Shown: positions 46,325-56,100, numbered from the stretch's first letter. The stretch is DNA of 64,000 nucleotides from Halomicrobium zhouii (GCF_900114435.1 NZ_FOZK01000002.1:124001-188000), one strand, 5' to 3'. Notes: generated by a model not told the origin, from the sequence alone. Numbers and translations are program-made.

Positions 46325-46479
46325 CAGTAGACTTCTTCTTCGACTATCTCCTCGATTTGATTGACAACACCGCGCGGATTATCGAGATTGAGTTTCTTCT
46401 TCTCGGCTGATAGGACCCGGTCGGTAATGCGGGCTATCGTTTCGTCCGGAATGGAGATGTCATCGTTGCTGTCCGTCAT
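46324..46479 (-). CDS. 51-residue protein heading the Dnd-like operon
   Basis: A short acidic protein beginning MTDSNDDISIPDETIAR and ending IEEIVEEEVY, probably one or two helices. No family is recognised. Its ATG lies 27 bases after a clear TATA box (46501-46510 on the minus strand), and its stop overlaps the ATPase ATG by one base. Both facts argue it is a real translated gene, and the first of a four-gene operon. By position it could take the place of the small DndE-type subunit, but I see no direct sequence evidence for that. Confidence 0.78.
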   Translation of the reverse strand: MTDSNDDISIPDETIARITDRVLSAEKKKLNLDNPRGVVNQIEEIVEEEVY

Positions 46480-46500
46480 CACCCCACCCAGACGCTGTGC

Positions 46501-46510
46501 GTATTTATAT
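46501..46510 (-). promoter_or_regulatory. TATA box of the Dnd-like operon
   Basis: ATATAAATAC on the minus strand is centred 27 bases upstream of the ATG at 46479, a textbook leaderless haloarchaeal promoter. Confidence 0.7.
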
Positions 46511-46581
46511 CTTGTAACGCACCACCCGTTTACAGGTTGTCTCCGGTTTGTTCTGCGATTGATCAGCAGTTCCTGTAATTA

Positions 46582-47988
46582 TCAACTGCCAAGCAGATCG
46601 TACTGTCGCTTGAGCCGTTGCAGAGATCCGTCAGTCGTCGGGACACCGTCCACTTCGGCGTCGGGATGATTGCGTGCGGCATCGGCGAACGTCGAGACGC
46701 GCTCGAGCTCCTTCTCCAGGAGGCGACGTTCGACGTCGAACTCACTGCCGGAGAGGAACGCAGGCTGGCCGTTGACGCTCGGGACGGTGATGAAATCGTG
46801 GATGACGGCGAAGTCCTTGCCCGGGTGAGTGCGGAGGATGCGTCCCCGGCGCTGGACGAACTGCCGTGGATTGCTGGTACTGGCCAGGATGTAGGCCGTC
46901 CGTGTCGCGGGGACGTCGACGCCCTCGTCGAGACAGCGAATCGAGGTGAGAACGTCGATACTGCCGTCGTCGAACCGGTCGAGCAGTCGTTCTCGATCTG
47001 CCTGCGACTCGCGGGCAGTGAATCGGTCGACGGTGAGGTCACTTTCCGATCGGATACGGTCCGTCGTCGCGTCGACGTGGCGCTGTCCCTCCCCTGATTC
47101 GATTCCCATCGATCCATCGCTACAATAGACGAGCGTGTGGTCGACCTCGCGCTCTCGTTCGAGGAGATCGACGAGCACGTCGAGTTTCTGCCGGGCAGTT
47201 CCCACCAGACGGGCGCGTTTAAATAGTGCTTGCTGGAGTGCGGGATTGTCCTCGAGAGCGACGTCGGACTGACCACCCGATAGTCGACCGATCTTCGCCG
47301 TGAGTCGTCTGTACTCCTCGAGCTCTTCGGCGTCGAACTCGACGATGTGTGGGATGTAGTAGTACTCACAAAGCGCCCCAGCCTCGATCGCCGCTGTGAG
47401 TCCGTACTCGAACACTGTCTCACCGAAGTACCGTTCGAGTACGCGCGTCCCCTCGTCGTCGTACCAGCGTTCTGGCGTCGCAGACAGGCCCAGTCGGAAG
47501 TCGAACGCCTGGGAGAGTCCCGTACGCATCTGTTCTGCGCCGAGGTGATGGACTTCGTCGGCGATCAGCATCATCGGTCCCCGACCCCTGCCGATGGTCT
47601 GCTGGGCAGGCTCCATCGAGAGCGTTCGATGCGTCGTTACGACGAAGCACAGCGACCGGGAGCCGTGATTGTATTCGAGCAGTTCGCGTTCGAGACGAGG
47701 CTGCCAGTTCTTTCGCGACTGATACGCCCGGACGGGCGTGATGCCGAATTCGTTCAGTTCCTCGGCCCACTGGTCGACGAGATGCTGGTACGGGACTGTG
47801 ACGACGAGAAAGAGCCCTCGATCTATCGATTCGGCGACTCGTGACGCCGCGAGCAGTGCCGTGATGGTCTTCCCCGTCCCCGTCGCCATGTGGAGAATCC
47901 CCTGGCCGTCAGCGTTGACCCACTCCCTGATTGCTGTCCGCTGGTACTCTCGCGGTTCGATCCAGTCGGGTGGTTGGAGTTGGGGCAT
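46582..47988 (-). CDS. SF2 helicase resembling Dnd restriction helicases
   Basis: A 468-residue superfamily 2 helicase of the XPB/Rad25-like group. Motif I is MATGTGKT, motif II ADEVHHLG, motif III LSATPERW, motif V TSIRCLDEGVDVP and motif VI NPRQFVQRRGRILR. Length, the NPRQFVQRRGRILR box and the neighbours fit the helicase family linked to phosphorothioation restriction (dnd_restrict type). It could translocate on DNA lacking or carrying the cognate modification. It ends 102 bases before the 51-residue gene, which has its own promoter. It is divergent from the gene at 48294. Confidence 0.82.
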   Translation of the reverse strand: MPQLQPPDWIEPREYQRTAIREWVNADGQGILHMATGTGKTITALLAASRVAESIDRGLFLVVTVPYQHLVDQWAEELNEFGITPVRAYQSRKNWQPRLERELLEYNHGSRSLCFVVTTHRTLSMEPAQQTIGRGRGPMMLIADEVHHLGAEQMRTGLSQAFDFRLGLSATPERWYDDEGTRVLERYFGETVFEYGLTAAIEAGALCEYYYIPHIVEFDAEELEEYRRLTAKIGRLSGGQSDVALEDNPALQQALFKRARLVGTARQKLDVLVDLLEREREVDHTLVYCSDGSMGIESGEGQRHVDATTDRIRSESDLTVDRFTARESQADRERLLDRFDDGSIDVLTSIRCLDEGVDVPATRTAYILASTSNPRQFVQRRGRILRTHPGKDFAVIHDFITVPSVNGQPAFLSGSEFDVERRLLEKELERVSTFADAARNHPDAEVDGVPTTDGSLQRLKRQYDLLGS

Positions 47989-48293
47989 ATTTCGTGGTCA
48001 CCTGTGAGGGAAAGTCGCGTTCAGTCGCATCCAGGAACTCCAGAGACAACGCCGGATTTGATGCTACAATTCGGTTTTGCGACAGCTTTCATCTGGAGCA
48101 GGCTGCTCGGTTGATACACGTAGTGGCATTCCACTACTTGAATGTGCTTCTCCATCAGGGGTATCTCGATTCTGTCACAGCAAATACGGAACTCACGACG
48201 GTACCACTGACTCGTGCCGTTCTGTCGTTGATCAGTTTACAGAACGTGAGCGGGCCACAGACTCTATATACGAAGTCAGGAAACTCTCAACGA
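47989..48293. promoter_or_regulatory. Divergent intergenic region with a plus-strand promoter
   Basis: This 305-base AT-richer region separates the two arms of the defence island. A TATA box CTATATA at 48264-48270 lies 27 bases before the ATG at 48294. No equally clear box is seen for the minus-strand helicase. Reading frames running through it lack acidic bias and are not called. Confidence 0.6.
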
Positions 48294-49646
48294 ATGAGTT
48301 CGGATTCGGGGTTCCCGGTTTCGTTGCTCCTCGATGGGCCGCTGTTTCTGGACGAACTCGAGACCCAGCCGCAGCATTTTCGGCAGGAACACGATATCGA
48401 TTCACTCAGGCTCGTACCCGCCAAGTCCGCCGCGACTGGTGTTCACACGGTCTACTTCAAACCGGAACACCGCCAGTGGGCGCTGGTCAGATTGCTGAAG
48501 CGGTATCGATGGCTCTTCGAGATACTGCTCCAGCGCGGTCTCTCCGGGGAGCACATGCTGCTACGACAGGGGTTCTCGACGGACGATCTTGATTTCTTTT
48601 ACGACATTGTCCCTCAGCCTCCGGCCGAGTACAATCCCATCGTGTACGACATGCTCTGGCTCGTCGCGACCCACGATGAGTATCTCGCTCTCACCGAGGC
48701 CATGGCAGACCGCACGCGGTTCGTCCCGGAACGGCTCCTCCGTGAGACGTCCGGGATTTCGGCCGACGACAGTGGCTACTTCAGTCGGTTTCTCCGGAGC
48801 CACCTCATTAGCCGAACCGTGGATACGTCCCGGCCCGTAGACGAGCGAGCCGACCACACTGAAGGAGGGACTGCCGTCACTCCGGATGCGACGTACGAGG
48901 TGACTCCCGAGGGACGTGACGCGCTGGCAGGAATCCTCGCGGAGTACGAGCGGATCTTCGAACAGCGGGAGTTCGAGCCGTTGCTCATCAACCCGGAGCT
49001 CGATCCACACGAACATCTCAGGGAGTACGATCCCGGACCGGATGCACAGGCCCCGGACGTGTCGTTCGACGAAATGCAGGAAGAGGAGGGTATCCTCGGC
49101 GAGATTGCCGGTTCGTTCGCGCCGCTCGACGAGGAGTTCGGCTCGCCGGCCGAATCGACGGTGGACGAACCGGACGACGTAGCGCCAGAACCGGAACCAG
49201 TGGGCGACGATCGAGGTACCACCGCTGGTGGCCAAAGCGACACCTCGGGGAGGATGGTCGAACCAAGTCCCGAGAGACAAACCGGGACGTCTCGCGGACG
49301 GCAGGCGAATCAGACGGCCGAGTCCCCTGACGAAGATAGCCCCAGTAAGGCTGACGAGGTGGACAGGCAGGCGCTCGACGAACAGGTTCCGGATGAGACG
49401 TTCGTGGGCGAGTACACCCGGGAGGAGGTTCTGCGTGCCGCCGTGGCCGCTGCCAGGGAAATCCACGCTGGCGGACTCGTTCGAACCTCGGCGGTGAAAT
49501 CGGCCGTCTGGGAAGCCGTCGAGACCGAGGGACGGAGCCGGACCGTCCTCTGGGAAGCTGTTCGTGACATCCTCATCACGATGGACGCGACACACGGGCG
49601 AGGCGGTGGCCACGTCTGGGCGTCGAACAGCACCACCGCCGAGTGA
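48294..49646 (+). CDS. Unknown defence-island protein with winged-helix-like ends
   Basis: A 450-residue acidic protein. Residues ~1-210 are mixed helix/strand and include HTVYFKPEHRQWALVRLLKRYRWLFEILLQRGLSGEHMLLRQGFSTDDLDFFYDIV, which has the look of a nucleic-acid-binding helical domain. The middle (~250-375) is low-complexity and rich in Glu, Asp, Pro, Ser and Gly. The C-terminal ~75 residues (YTREEVLRAAVAAAREIHAGGLVRTSAVKSAVWEAVE...GRGGGHVWAS) resemble a winged helix. No catalytic motif is visible. A leaderless promoter supports the start. It lies between the Dnd-like module and the preQ0 operon and may be a recognition subunit (inference). Confidence 0.72.
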   Translation: MSSDSGFPVSLLLDGPLFLDELETQPQHFRQEHDIDSLRLVPAKSAATGVHTVYFKPEHRQWALVRLLKRYRWLFEILLQRGLSGEHMLLRQGFSTDDLDFFYDIVPQPPAEYNPIVYDMLWLVATHDEYLALTEAMADRTRFVPERLLRETSGISADDSGYFSRFLRSHLISRTVDTSRPVDERADHTEGGTAVTPDATYEVTPEGRDALAGILAEYERIFEQREFEPLLINPELDPHEHLREYDPGPDAQAPDVSFDEMQEEEGILGEIAGSFAPLDEEFGSPAESTVDEPDDVAPEPEPVGDDRGTTAGGQSDTSGRMVEPSPERQTGTSRGRQANQTAESPDEDSPSKADEVDRQALDEQVPDETFVGEYTREEVLRAAVAAAREIHAGGLVRTSAVKSAVWEAVETEGRSRTVLWEAVRDILITMDATHGRGGGHVWASNSTTAE

Positions 49647-49671
49647 GAAGTGACACTCCCCCTCGACTGGG

Positions 49672-50157
49672 CTACGATTCCGGCTCGTCGTCCGAGATCA
49701 AGTTACTGATTCGCACCGCCGTCTCGTCAGCGATTTCCTCCCAGTTTTCCGGCCGGTCCGCACCACGTTTCGGTGGATCGAGCTCGAACTCGACTGGCCG
49801 GTAGGTGAGCTGGTCGATGGTCTCCGTCGCGATTCGACCGACGAACTCCGCGTTCTTTCGCTTCGACGAGACGCCGCCACGGGCCAACTGGTAGTACTCC
49901 GTAAAAATCTGGAACAGGACCACTGTCGTCCCCTCGACCGTCTCCTCGTCGAGGTGGCGGAAGAGCTTTGCAGCGTTGTCCGCCGGGTCGGCCCGGCGCC
50001 ACTCCAGTTCCAGAAGGTACAGGTGAGAATCTGTCGTGCCTGCGACGTCGACTGGTGTCCCCGCAATGTGATATTCGGTTTCCCACTCGAGCTCGGGGTG
50101 CCGAACCGCAAGCTGGTCGCGGAGAGACGCTTGCACGGACGTCGCGAACGAGCCCAT
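49672..50157 (-). CDS. Small protein, possible PD-(D/E)XK-type nuclease
   Basis: A 161-residue protein. The early part reads ELEWETEYHIAGTPVDVAGTTDSHLYLLELEWRRADPADNAAKLFRHL, where a Glu, then VDV, then a hydrophobic strand with ELEW, and a downstream helix with NAAKL are arranged like a PD-(D/E)XK nuclease core. The expected Lys is replaced, so the assignment is an inference. A TATA-like CAATACTG (minus, ~50182-50189) lies about 29 bases before the ATG at 50157; an in-frame GTG at 50181 is the alternative. It is the only minus-strand gene within the plus-strand arm and is divergent from queD. Confidence 0.55.
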   Translation of the reverse strand: MGSFATSVQASLRDQLAVRHPELEWETEYHIAGTPVDVAGTTDSHLYLLELEWRRADPADNAAKLFRHLDEETVEGTTVVLFQIFTEYYQLARGGVSSKRKNAEFVGRIATETIDQLTYRPVEFELDPPKRGADRPENWEEIADETAVRISNLISDDEPES

Positions 50158-50292
50158 GAGCGGTTCCCGTCTAACACTCACAGTATTGGCCTTAGCAATT
50201 GGGGTCTCTAGCCCTAACCGGAGGCATCGTCGGCAGTTACTCTCCTCCCTGACCGTCTGTTCTGCTCCGAGGTCCCGTGGAACTGGGATAGC

Positions 50293-50299
50293 TTTATAT
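50293..50299 (+). promoter_or_regulatory. TATA box of the preQ0 operon
   Basis: TTTATAT is centred about 26 bases upstream of the queD ATG at 50322, predicting a leaderless operon mRNA. A short out-of-frame ATG at 50312 falls before the expected transcription start. Confidence 0.65.
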
Positions 50300-50321
50300 C
50301 CTATCCAAGTAATGCCCGAAT

Positions 50322-50780
50322 ATGCCTATAGGAACACTCGAAGAATATGATGGGGGTGTGATCGCGGATTCAGGTGAGCGTGAACTGGTCGTCGGCGGTG
50401 ACCGCCCGATACGGATCAGCGCAGGCCACCGGATTCAACACCACGACGGAAAGTGCAGTCGCCCCCACGGCCACAATTACGAGATATCCGTTCGCATCAG
50501 TGGAGAGCTAACGGAGGAAGGATGGATCGTCGACAAAGGTGATATTACCGACGTACTCTCCGAGTGGGACCACCGGTTCCTCCTCGAGGCAGGTGACCCG
50601 CTGATCGAGGCGATGGAAGCGAGCGGCGACGAGGATGCAGTGGTCGTGATCGATGCACCGCCGACGGCCGAAGTCATGGCAGTGACGCTCGAACGGGAAC
50701 TGGAACGCCGCCTCCCCGAGACCGTCTCCGACGTCGGTGTGACAGTCAAGGAAACGAGCGAGCTCTGCGCCGGGCCCTAA
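50322..50780 (+). CDS. queD: 6-carboxytetrahydropterin synthase QueD
   Basis: A 152-residue enzyme converting dihydroneopterin triphosphate to 6-carboxytetrahydropterin, the second step of the 7-deazaguanine (preQ0) pathway. The zinc ligands are H36 and the pair H49/H51 in the CSRPHGH box; C45 is the catalytic Cys and the C-x3-HGH spacing is the QueD signature. The WDHRFLL pair (D83, H84) and the final VKETSELCAG, with its pterin-binding Glu, are present. It is the first gene of a four-gene operon; queE starts one base after its stop. Confidence 0.93.
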   Translation: MPIGTLEEYDGGVIADSGERELVVGGDRPIRISAGHRIQHHDGKCSRPHGHNYEISVRISGELTEEGWIVDKGDITDVLSEWDHRFLLEAGDPLIEAMEASGDEDAVVVIDAPPTAEVMAVTLERELERRLPETVSDVGVTVKETSELCAGP

Positions 50781-50781
50781 C

Positions 50782-51555
50782 ATGCCGGTGAATGCAGACG
50801 CCACCGTCCCGGCAAACGAAGCGGAAGTCCAGGATGGGCTACCGATCAACGAGCTGTTCTACTCACTCCAGGGAGAGGGACGACTGGCTGGCGTCCCGTC
50901 CGTCTTCGTTCGGACCAGTGGCTGTAATCTGCGGTGCTGGTTCTGCGATTCCTACCACACCTCCTGGGAACCGACGCACGCCTGGATGGATATAGACGAC
51001 GTGCTGGCGGAGGTTCGAAACCACGCCCAGGCGAACCACGTCGTGCTGACGGGCGGTGAGCCGATGATGCACGACCACAGTGTCGAGCTTCTCGAACGGC
51101 TCGACGAAGCGGGCTATCACACCACCGTCGAGACGAACGGAACGATCTACCGGGAGGCACCGATCGACCTCGCGAGTATCAGCCCGAAGCTCGCCTCGAG
51201 CACGCCGACCCCCGAACGGGACCCGAAGGGGGACGGTGCGTGGGAGGAACGACACGAGGACCGCCGGATCGACATCGAGGCACTCTCCCGGCTGGTCGAG
51301 ACGTACGACTTCCAGCTGAAGTTCGTCGTGACCGACAGCACGGACATGCCGGAGATCGACGAGCTCGTCGAGCGCATCGACGACGCGACGGGCACGACAG
51401 TCCGGTCGACGGACGTCCTCCTCATGCCGGAAGGAGCGACCCGCGACCGCCTCGAAGAGACGCGTGAGACCGTCGCCGAACTGGCGATGGAACGTGGCTA
51501 CCAGTTCACGCCGCGACTGCACGTCACGCTGTGGAACGACGCACCGGGGACCTGA
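50782..51555 (+). CDS. queE: 7-carboxy-7-deazaguanine synthase QueE (radical SAM)
   Basis: A 257-residue radical SAM enzyme rearranging carboxytetrahydropterin to 7-carboxy-7-deazaguanine. FYSLQGEG is the QueE start motif, and CNLRCWFC (C48, C52, C55) holds the 4Fe-4S cluster. VVLTGGEPMMH binds S-adenosylmethionine. The downstream DVLLMPEG matches the substrate-binding end of the family. It starts one base after queD and is followed by folE four bases later. Confidence 0.94.
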   Translation: MPVNADATVPANEAEVQDGLPINELFYSLQGEGRLAGVPSVFVRTSGCNLRCWFCDSYHTSWEPTHAWMDIDDVLAEVRNHAQANHVVLTGGEPMMHDHSVELLERLDEAGYHTTVETNGTIYREAPIDLASISPKLASSTPTPERDPKGDGAWEERHEDRRIDIEALSRLVETYDFQLKFVVTDSTDMPEIDELVERIDDATGTTVRSTDVLLMPEGATRDRLEETRETVAELAMERGYQFTPRLHVTLWNDAPGT

Positions 51556-51559
51556 ATCC

Positions 51560-52180
51560 ATGCGTGAGCACGTGACACCAGACGTCGACGAGCCACGACG
51601 GACAGAGAATCACCCATCAGAGACGGCCATCGACTGGGAACAGGCACAGGAAGGCGTGCGCCTCCTCCTCGACGCCGTCGGCGAGGACACCACGGAGGAG
51701 ACGCTGATCGAGACGTGGTCCCGGCGCGTGCCTGCGGCGTTCGAAACCCTGACCGAGGGCGGCCGCGAGGCGGCGAAACCGTCGATGCAGACGTTCGAGA
51801 CGGCCAGTGACGACTTCGTCGTGAAGACGGGGATTCCACTCTACAGTCTCTGTGAACACCACCTCCTCCCGTATTACGGGGAAGCGCACGTCGGCTACCG
51901 ACCGGGGGATGCCGTCGTCGGTCTCTCGAAACTCTCCCGGTACGTCCGGTGGCAGTCACGAGAACTGACGATCCAGGAGGGTCTCACCAGCGACATCGCG
52001 ACCGGCCTCGCCGAGGAAATCGGCGCAGAAGGCGTCGTCGTCGAACTCCACGCCACGCACCTCTGTGAGGCGATGCGCGGCGTCGAGACGGCGACGGAGA
52101 CGGTGACCCGGTCCACTGTCGGCGCTCTGACCGACGACGAACAGCGACGATTCGACCAGCACGTCCGTACGACCGACTGA
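51560..52180 (+). CDS. folE: GTP cyclohydrolase I (FolE)
   Basis: A 206-residue type I GTP cyclohydrolase, converting GTP to dihydroneopterin triphosphate, the entry step to preQ0. CEHHLLPYYGEAHVGYRP and ATHLCEAMRGV give the zinc ligands (C98, H101 and C169) and active-site His. Many archaea use the unrelated FolE2/MptA enzyme, so a bacterial-type FolE inside this operon is noteworthy and suggests the operon was acquired as a self-sufficient unit (inference). The start lies four bases after the queE stop; an upstream in-frame extension overlaps queE and is rejected. Confidence 0.93.
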   Translation: MREHVTPDVDEPRRTENHPSETAIDWEQAQEGVRLLLDAVGEDTTEETLIETWSRRVPAAFETLTEGGREAAKPSMQTFETASDDFVVKTGIPLYSLCEHHLLPYYGEAHVGYRPGDAVVGLSKLSRYVRWQSRELTIQEGLTSDIATGLAEEIGAEGVVVELHATHLCEAMRGVETATETVTRSTVGALTDDEQRRFDQHVRTTD

Positions 52181-52188
52181 ATCCGACG

Positions 52189-52887
52189 ATGACACAGAAC
52201 ACCCGCGCTGTCGTCCTCGCATCTGGCGGGATGGACAGCGCCACGGCAGCCTACGAGGCACAGGCACAGGGCTACGACGAGCTATTTCTCCTCCACACGA
52301 GTTACGGCCAGCAGACGGAGGCCAGGGAACACGACTGCGCACAGGCGCTGGCAGCCCACGTCGAGGCGGCGGATTTCCTGCACATCGAGACGAGCCACCT
52401 GAGCGAGATCGGTGCCTCCTCACTGACGGACCAGGAGATGGAGGTCACTGACGCGGACATGGACAGCGACGAGATTCCGTCCTCGTACGTGCCGTTCCGG
52501 AACGCGAACCTCCTCTCGATGGCCGTCTCCTACGCCGAGGCCAACGAGTGCAGCGCCGTCTTCATCGGCGCACACTCGGAGGACTTCGCCGGGTATCCCG
52601 ACTGTCGACCGGCGTTCTTCGACGCCTTCCAGCAGGTCGTCGACGTCGGGACGAAGCCAGCGACGTCGATTACGATGGAAGCGCCGTTCGTCGAGTGGTC
52701 GAAGACGGACATCGCCGAACGGGGACTCGAACTCGACGTTCCCTACGAGGACACCTGGAGTTGCTACCGTGCGGAAGCACCAGCCTGTGGCACCTGTGAT
52801 TCGTGTGCCTTCCGACTCAGGGCGTTCCAGGAACTCGATGCACGCGACCCGATCGAGTACGCCGAGCGGCCGTCGTACGTGGAATAG
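52189..52887 (+). CDS. queC: 7-cyano-7-deazaguanine (preQ0) synthase QueC
   Basis: A 232-residue ATP-dependent ligase of the PP-loop family, turning 7-carboxy-7-deazaguanine into preQ0. The PP-loop is SGGMDS (residues 12-17), and VPFRNANLLSMAVSYAE and GAHSEDFAGYPDCRPAFF are family signatures. The zinc site is C192, C200, C203 and C206 (SCY...ACGTCDSC). It closes the operon eight bases after folE. A weak GGCCCC/GGGGCT hairpin follows about 20 bases after the stop. Confidence 0.95.
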   Translation: MTQNTRAVVLASGGMDSATAAYEAQAQGYDELFLLHTSYGQQTEAREHDCAQALAAHVEAADFLHIETSHLSEIGASSLTDQEMEVTDADMDSDEIPSSYVPFRNANLLSMAVSYAEANECSAVFIGAHSEDFAGYPDCRPAFFDAFQQVVDVGTKPATSITMEAPFVEWSKTDIAERGLELDVPYEDTWSCYRAEAPACGTCDSCAFRLRAFQELDARDPIEYAERPSYVE

Positions 52888-53171
52888 AGCCTTCTACGAT
52901 ACCCATCTGGCCCCATACTATCTGGGGCTGAAATCACCCAAAACCGTCTGGCCCCCCGTTCACAATCAATCTCCAGCAGCGGACTGAGAAACCGGAATGA
53001 GCGTCATTGGCCACCGCGGTCCGCGTGAAACAGCCTCCGAGAGAAAGCATCTTTGTTCGCACATATCACCGTCTGTACTGACGCGAATCTATTTGTGAGG
53101 TCATAGGTAACAAGCGTCCATCACCCGTGTCAATCGCCCCCACAACTGAGCGACGCTTCGCCTCCTAACAC

Positions 53172-56100
53172 ATGGCAAACAGTAACAATATCGACATCGA
53201 CGCCATCGTCAGTGGCAAGCAGGCGTTCAAAGCGGACCTGCTCAGTGACTTCGACAAGTCCCAGTGGCCGGACCGGATCGATTACGTCGCCCGCAAACTC
53301 ACCGATGGGGAATACATCGTCAACCCGCAGGCGCAGAACCCCCGGTTTCTGACTGGCGGTGCCGACCTCGACAAAGCTGCGCGTGACTACTACCTCCGTG
53401 GCATTGGCGCGCTCACCGGAGATATCTCGCGCTCGACGGCGCTCCCGGACACGTTCGCTCTGGGCACTCTTCTCGTCGAATTCGCCGGGTTGCAAGCGGG
53501 GCTCGAGCACGTCGACCGACGTGACGTCCCGCCCGGTGAGATACTCTCGCGACTGATCACCCGCAATATACAGCGCCAGACGCGGGATCAGTCGGCGCAA
53601 CTCGCACGCCAGCTGCGTGCCGACGCTGAAACGCCCCGTGAACTCGTCGCGGAACTCACCTCGGTTCCGGAAGTCGCACCGGTCGTCGAACAGGCGCTGC
53701 CTGACCCGGACGATGCCGACACGCTCACGACGCAGCTGGCAGAGCTGGACCTGACGACCGAGCTGTGGGACCACCAGCTGGAGAGCCTCGCGCTCTGGTT
53801 GCACCACGACACGAACGCGTACGTAGATATGGCCACGGCGACGGGAAAGACGGTGCTCGGACTCGCCGCCGTCGCACACGCCGTCGACTCGGGGTCGCTC
53901 CACCCTGCGGACCAGCAACGCCTCTCGGACATTTTCGACGGCGACCTCCCGGACCCACACCGTGACCGCCCGAACGACGTCCTCATCGTCACCACGGACG
54001 ACTTGCTCGGCGTCCAGTGGGCGCGGCTGTTCCAGGACCACTGTCACACGCCGGCCGCGTTCACGCAGGTACGGGAGTCCGGTATCCGGCTGCCATGGGG
54101 CCACATCGACATCCGGTCGGCGCGGAACATGGAAGACGTCGACCCGAGCGACTACCGGCTGGCGATTTTCGACGAGGTGCACAACTACTCGACACGGGGT
54201 GGGTGGGGTGACCATCTGGTTTCGTTCATCGAGTCTTCGTGTCCCGTCCTCGCGATGACCGGCAGCGTCACCGAGCAACTCGAGTCGCTCGTCCAGCGGG
54301 CCGACCGGTCGTTCCCTCTGGTCTATCGCTACACGCACCAGCTCGCGCTCGCCGACGGCGTGATCCCAGACTTCGAGTGGACGCTGTCGTTCACCGAAGT
54401 GACCGACTCCGACTCGCTTTCGCAGTTCCGGGAGACGGCCAGCCATTTCGACGACGTCGTCGAGTACGACGCTGGGACGTACCACCTCGAGAACGACGCC
54501 CTGGCTGAAGCAGCGCCGGAACTTCCGAACGCCACCGTCGACGAGGTGGCTGGCGACTACGTCTCGGGGTCGGCACTCGCTGCCGGACTTCGCGACCACG
54601 GCGATGACGACATAGCGCCAACGAAGCAACTCGAGACACTCGCGAGTGGCATCGGCAACCGGACGATCCATCGGCTCAACCTCGACGCCGACCTCGCGGC
54701 AGTCGTCGAACTGGCAGAACAGGCACTTTCGGACGGCCGACCGGTACTCGTGCTGACCCGGTCCTACCGCGAGGCGAAGGAAATCTGGCAGGAACTGTAC
54801 GACCAGCACGGCGATCGCGTCGTCCGACGACTCGACGCGGATCAGGACGCGGCGAAACAGGACTCTATCATCAGGTCGTTCGACGAGGCCGAAACCGACG
54901 AGAAAGCACTGATCGGTCCCGGGAAACGTATCGGACAGGGGAACGACATCAGGTCCGTCGAAGTCGGCATCAACATCGCCCGCCCGGGCAGTGGTGTGAA
55001 CACGTCCCTCGTCCAGCGACTCGGTCGCCTGCTCCGTGACGCGGGCGGCAAGGAGACGGTCTCGTTCTATCACCTCGTCGGGGTACCGCCGGCCGACGCC
55101 ACGATCGAACCCGACGGTGAATCGTTCGTCCGGACCATCGCGGAGTTCTTCGGCCAGGTGCTCGAACCCGACACCGACGGCATCCTCAAACAGCCTTCAG
55201 TGTCGATCGAGGACGACGTGGCGTCGGATATCGTCACGCTGGAACAACTCGGCGCGCCGAATGTCCGCGACGACCCGCGGGCAACCGCCATCGAGACGGC
55301 GTACGCGACAGCGATCGACGACCATCCTGACACCCCCACAGTCGCGACAGACTGGTTCGCCGCAGCCTTCGGCGATCAGACCGATCCCTCCAGGGTCACC
55401 GACGCGAGCACGGGGCGTGTCCGCCGGGAACCAGACGACGACTCCGGGTCCGGGCAACAGGAACCACCCGAGGGTGCCAGTTCGAGCGATGACGAGACGG
55501 ATGACTCGTCGACGGGGCCCGAGTCAGGCGATGGTTCGGACGAGGTGGACGAGAGTGATGACGACGAGACGAATCTAACTGTCGAGGACAATCCATCGCC
55601 TCTGGCCGAGCACTACGACGCGTTCCGGAGTCTGGGTATCATCCACCGAGCGATCCGTGAATCGGCCAGGACTACCTTCCCCGAGACGGATCCCCAGCAG
55701 CGGTGGATGGACGATGCCCGTTCGATCATCACCGAACAGGGATGGGGCGACCAGGACACTGGCTACGGGAGACAGCAGATGGAACGGAGCCCGTTCAAAA
55801 TCTCGGAGTACCGGGAAGCGTACGGCACGGAAGACCGGATCACTACGTTCGAGACGGTCGGGACTCAGACACTCTCGCCGGCGATAACGGCACTGCTGGA
55901 CGAATCACTCGCCGAACTCGAGTCGTGGGTCGTCCCCGTCGCCCCGGAGAGTGGGGTGCCACTGCCAGTACTCGTCGAGTCCGAAGCGGAATTAGCGCAG
56001 GCGCGGGCCTTACTCGACGAATTCCCCGCGGAGCCTCCCGTCACTCTCGAGGATGCCTCGAACGATGAGACTACCAGTGGTAGTAGTGACGAGTCGGGTG

